Origin: Anaerolineales bacterium
Lineage (GTDB): Bacteria > Chloroflexota > Anaerolineae > Anaerolineales > E44-bin32
Direction of reading: 5' to 3'
DNA length: 6,960 bases
NCBI GenBank assembly: GCA_030608865.1
Contig: JAUWDI010000046.1
Location: 1 to 6,960, forward strand
Shown here: positions 6,119-6,960 of the stretch, piece by piece
Layout: the number at the start of each line of letters is the position of its first letter
How positions within the stretch are numbered: the stretch's first letter is position 1
Program-made: the position numbers and the translations under genes
Notes under the pieces: generated by a model
Told to the model about the DNA's origin: nothing
Seen by the model: only the letters and a program-made list of their open reading frames with translations
Database searches by the model: none

Positions 6119-6148
6119 AACCTATCCCCATATCGGATCCGATTTCAA
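6119..6148 (-). promoter_or_regulatory. Candidate promoter of the four-helix protein gene
   Basis: On the minus strand TTGAAA (6143-6148, five of six to consensus) and TAGGTT (6119-6124, three of six) are 18 bases apart. The leader to the ATG at 6070 would be about 40 bases. The spacer contains a perfect palindrome described separately. The weak -10 box limits confidence. Confidence 0.35.
6132..6143. repeat. 12-bp perfect palindrome ATCGGATCCGAT, candidate operator
   Basis: The palindrome is fully self-complementary and falls almost exactly between the candidate -35 and -10 boxes of the four-helix protein gene. Sites in promoter spacers are used by repressors and by MerR-type regulators. No regulator gene is present in the window, so the role is an inference from symmetry and position. 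Confidence 0.4.
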
Positions 6149-6195
6149 GCGTGCATATATTTCTCCTCCCCACGGGTCAGTTATAGGACACTAAA

Positions 6196-6220
6196 AGCCG
6201 CAACCCGAATGGCTGCGGCT
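6196..6220 (-). terminator. Intrinsic terminator downstream of the TauE/SafE-type gene
   Basis: AGCCGCA (6196-6202) pairs with TGCGGCT (6214-6220) over 7 bp. After one A-C mismatch a further CC/GG pair closes a five-base loop. On the minus strand the stem is followed by TTTTAG. It lies 167 bases past the stop at 6388, so that transcript would carry a fairly long untranslated end. It also isolates the four-helix protein gene from read-through. Confidence 0.75.
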
Positions 6221-6387
6221 AAGATGATCAGATGAACGTTTCTGCTGGTAAAAAAGACAGCAGATCTCCGCCTGCGAAGATAAATCGATGTTTTATTTTG
6301 ATGCTGCAATTAATAGTACATCAAATATAAGTTGAGCGGAAATTAACAGGATTTCTTGGGAAATATTATTCGACAGGAGAGCCCTGT
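6221..6387. other. AT-rich untranslated stretch between a stop codon and its terminator
   Basis: I see no gene here. The segment is clearly richer in A and T than the adjoining transporter gene. It contains two small stems: TCTGCTG (6241-6247) with CAGCAGA (6258-6264) around a ten-base loop, and ACAGG (6373-6377) with CCTGT (6383-6387) directly after the stop codon. Neither has a T tract behind it on the minus strand. Confidence 0.5.
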
Positions 6388-6960
6388 TTAAAGAAAGAGA
6401 AGCACGCCCATCAAAACGAGCGAAGCGTAGATGATGCGGTCGAAGCGCCCGCCCGATACCATCTTGTTGGCCCGCCCCCCGAGGAAAATCGCCAGCATGA
6501 TGATCGGCAGCGCGTACACGTACAGCTGCAGCACCGTGGGCGTCCACAGCCCCGCTAAACCGTGACTGATCAGGATCATCCCTCCCGTCGGCAGGAAGTA
6601 GGCCTGCAGCGTCGAGCGAAAGCTTTCCGGCGACCAGCCGCGCAGTGTGCCGTACACCACCACCGGTGGACCGTTCGTGTTGTACGCGCCCCCCAGGATT
6701 CCGGCGATCAGGCCGAAGGGATAAGCCAGTTTCTCGTTCTGAAAGGTTGGCAGCTTCGGTGCGATCAGATTGTAAAGTCCAAAGGCGATAAGCAAGGCTC
6801 CAAGAGCGCCTTTGATCATCGGCTCGGGAGCGGTCTTGAGGAAGTACAACCCGATCGGAATCCCCACCAGGGATGAAACGATCAACCGCCAGGCAGCCTT
6901 GAGATCCACTTTGCGCCAGCCCCCTGTTATAAGGATAGTCAGGGCAATTGTCGAGGCAGC
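6388..6960 (-). CDS. TauE/SafE-family membrane transporter (partial, N-terminus beyond right edge)
   Basis: The frame is open from the right edge to TAA at 6388-6390, giving 190 visible residues. The GTG at 6909 is an internal valine and not a start, because the residues before it (TILITGGWRKVDL) fit the family without a break. TauE/SafE proteins are multi-helix inner-membrane transporters linked to export of sulfite or other organosulfur anions, and usually have about 250 residues in two related halves, so some 60 are missing. Visible are helices near 26-40, 50-66, 79-103, 120-136, 142-161 and 175-190 of the visible part, and the conserved second-half motif GGAYNTNGPPVVVYG (90-104). The GGR segment (161-163) and FDRIIYASLVLMG near the end also fit. 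The substrate cannot be assigned. Confidence 0.9.
   Translation of the reverse strand, partial: AASTIALTILITGGWRKVDLKAAWRLIVSSLVGIPIGLYFLKTAPEPMIKGALGALLIAFGLYNLIAPKLPTFQNEKLAYPFGLIAGILGGAYNTNGPPVVVYGTLRGWSPESFRSTLQAYFLPTGGMILISHGLAGLWTPTVLQLYVYALPIIMLAIFLGGRANKMVSGGRFDRIIYASLVLMGVLLFL

Noticed and set aside
6293..6547. Minus-strand frame crossing the end of the TauE/SafE-type gene
   Set aside because: Its first half is an out-of-frame reading of the transporter gene and the rest runs into AT-rich noncoding sequence.

Overview
The window is a stretch of bacterial chromosome of moderate GC content in which every gene I can support lies on the minus strand. Shine-Dalgarno sites, two intrinsic terminators and two lipobox signal peptides show it is bacterial. 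The ABC operon's third protein and the small four-helix protein look, from memory, like uncharacterised families common in Anaerolineae-type Chloroflexota. I could not test this by search, and no rRNA or marker gene is present.

Read in the direction of transcription (right to left): (1) 6960-6388 is the C-terminal part of a TauE/SafE-type membrane transporter, cut by the window edge and followed by an intrinsic terminator at 6196-6220. (2) 6070-5705 is a small four-helix membrane protein with its own candidate promoter, which carries a perfect 12-bp palindrome in its spacer. (3) 5704-5224 is a 481-base stretch without a confident gene. It holds a long hairpin, two palindromes, a short hydrophobic open frame that looks like a gene relic, and the promoter region of the next operon. 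(4) 5223-3250 and 3194-2283 are two lipoprotein genes 55 bases apart, probably co-transcribed and ended by a strong intrinsic terminator at 2217-2236. The first is a 657-residue multidomain protein. The second is a 303-residue protein built from two copies of one domain. Neither has a function I recognise. (5) 2116-1142, 1149-256 and 237-1 form a compact ABC-2 export operon: a BcrA-type ATPase, a six-helix permease overlapping it by 8 bases, and a small membrane protein 18 bases later that runs off the left edge.

The ABC operon probably makes an ATP-driven exporter or resistance pump whose substrate cannot be read from sequence. The two lipoproteins probably act together outside the cytoplasmic membrane. 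I see no CRISPR array, tRNA, rRNA, insertion sequence or phage gene. The least ordinary items are the lipoprotein pair, the unexplained structure in 5224-5704, and the possibly leaderless GTG start of the ATPase gene.
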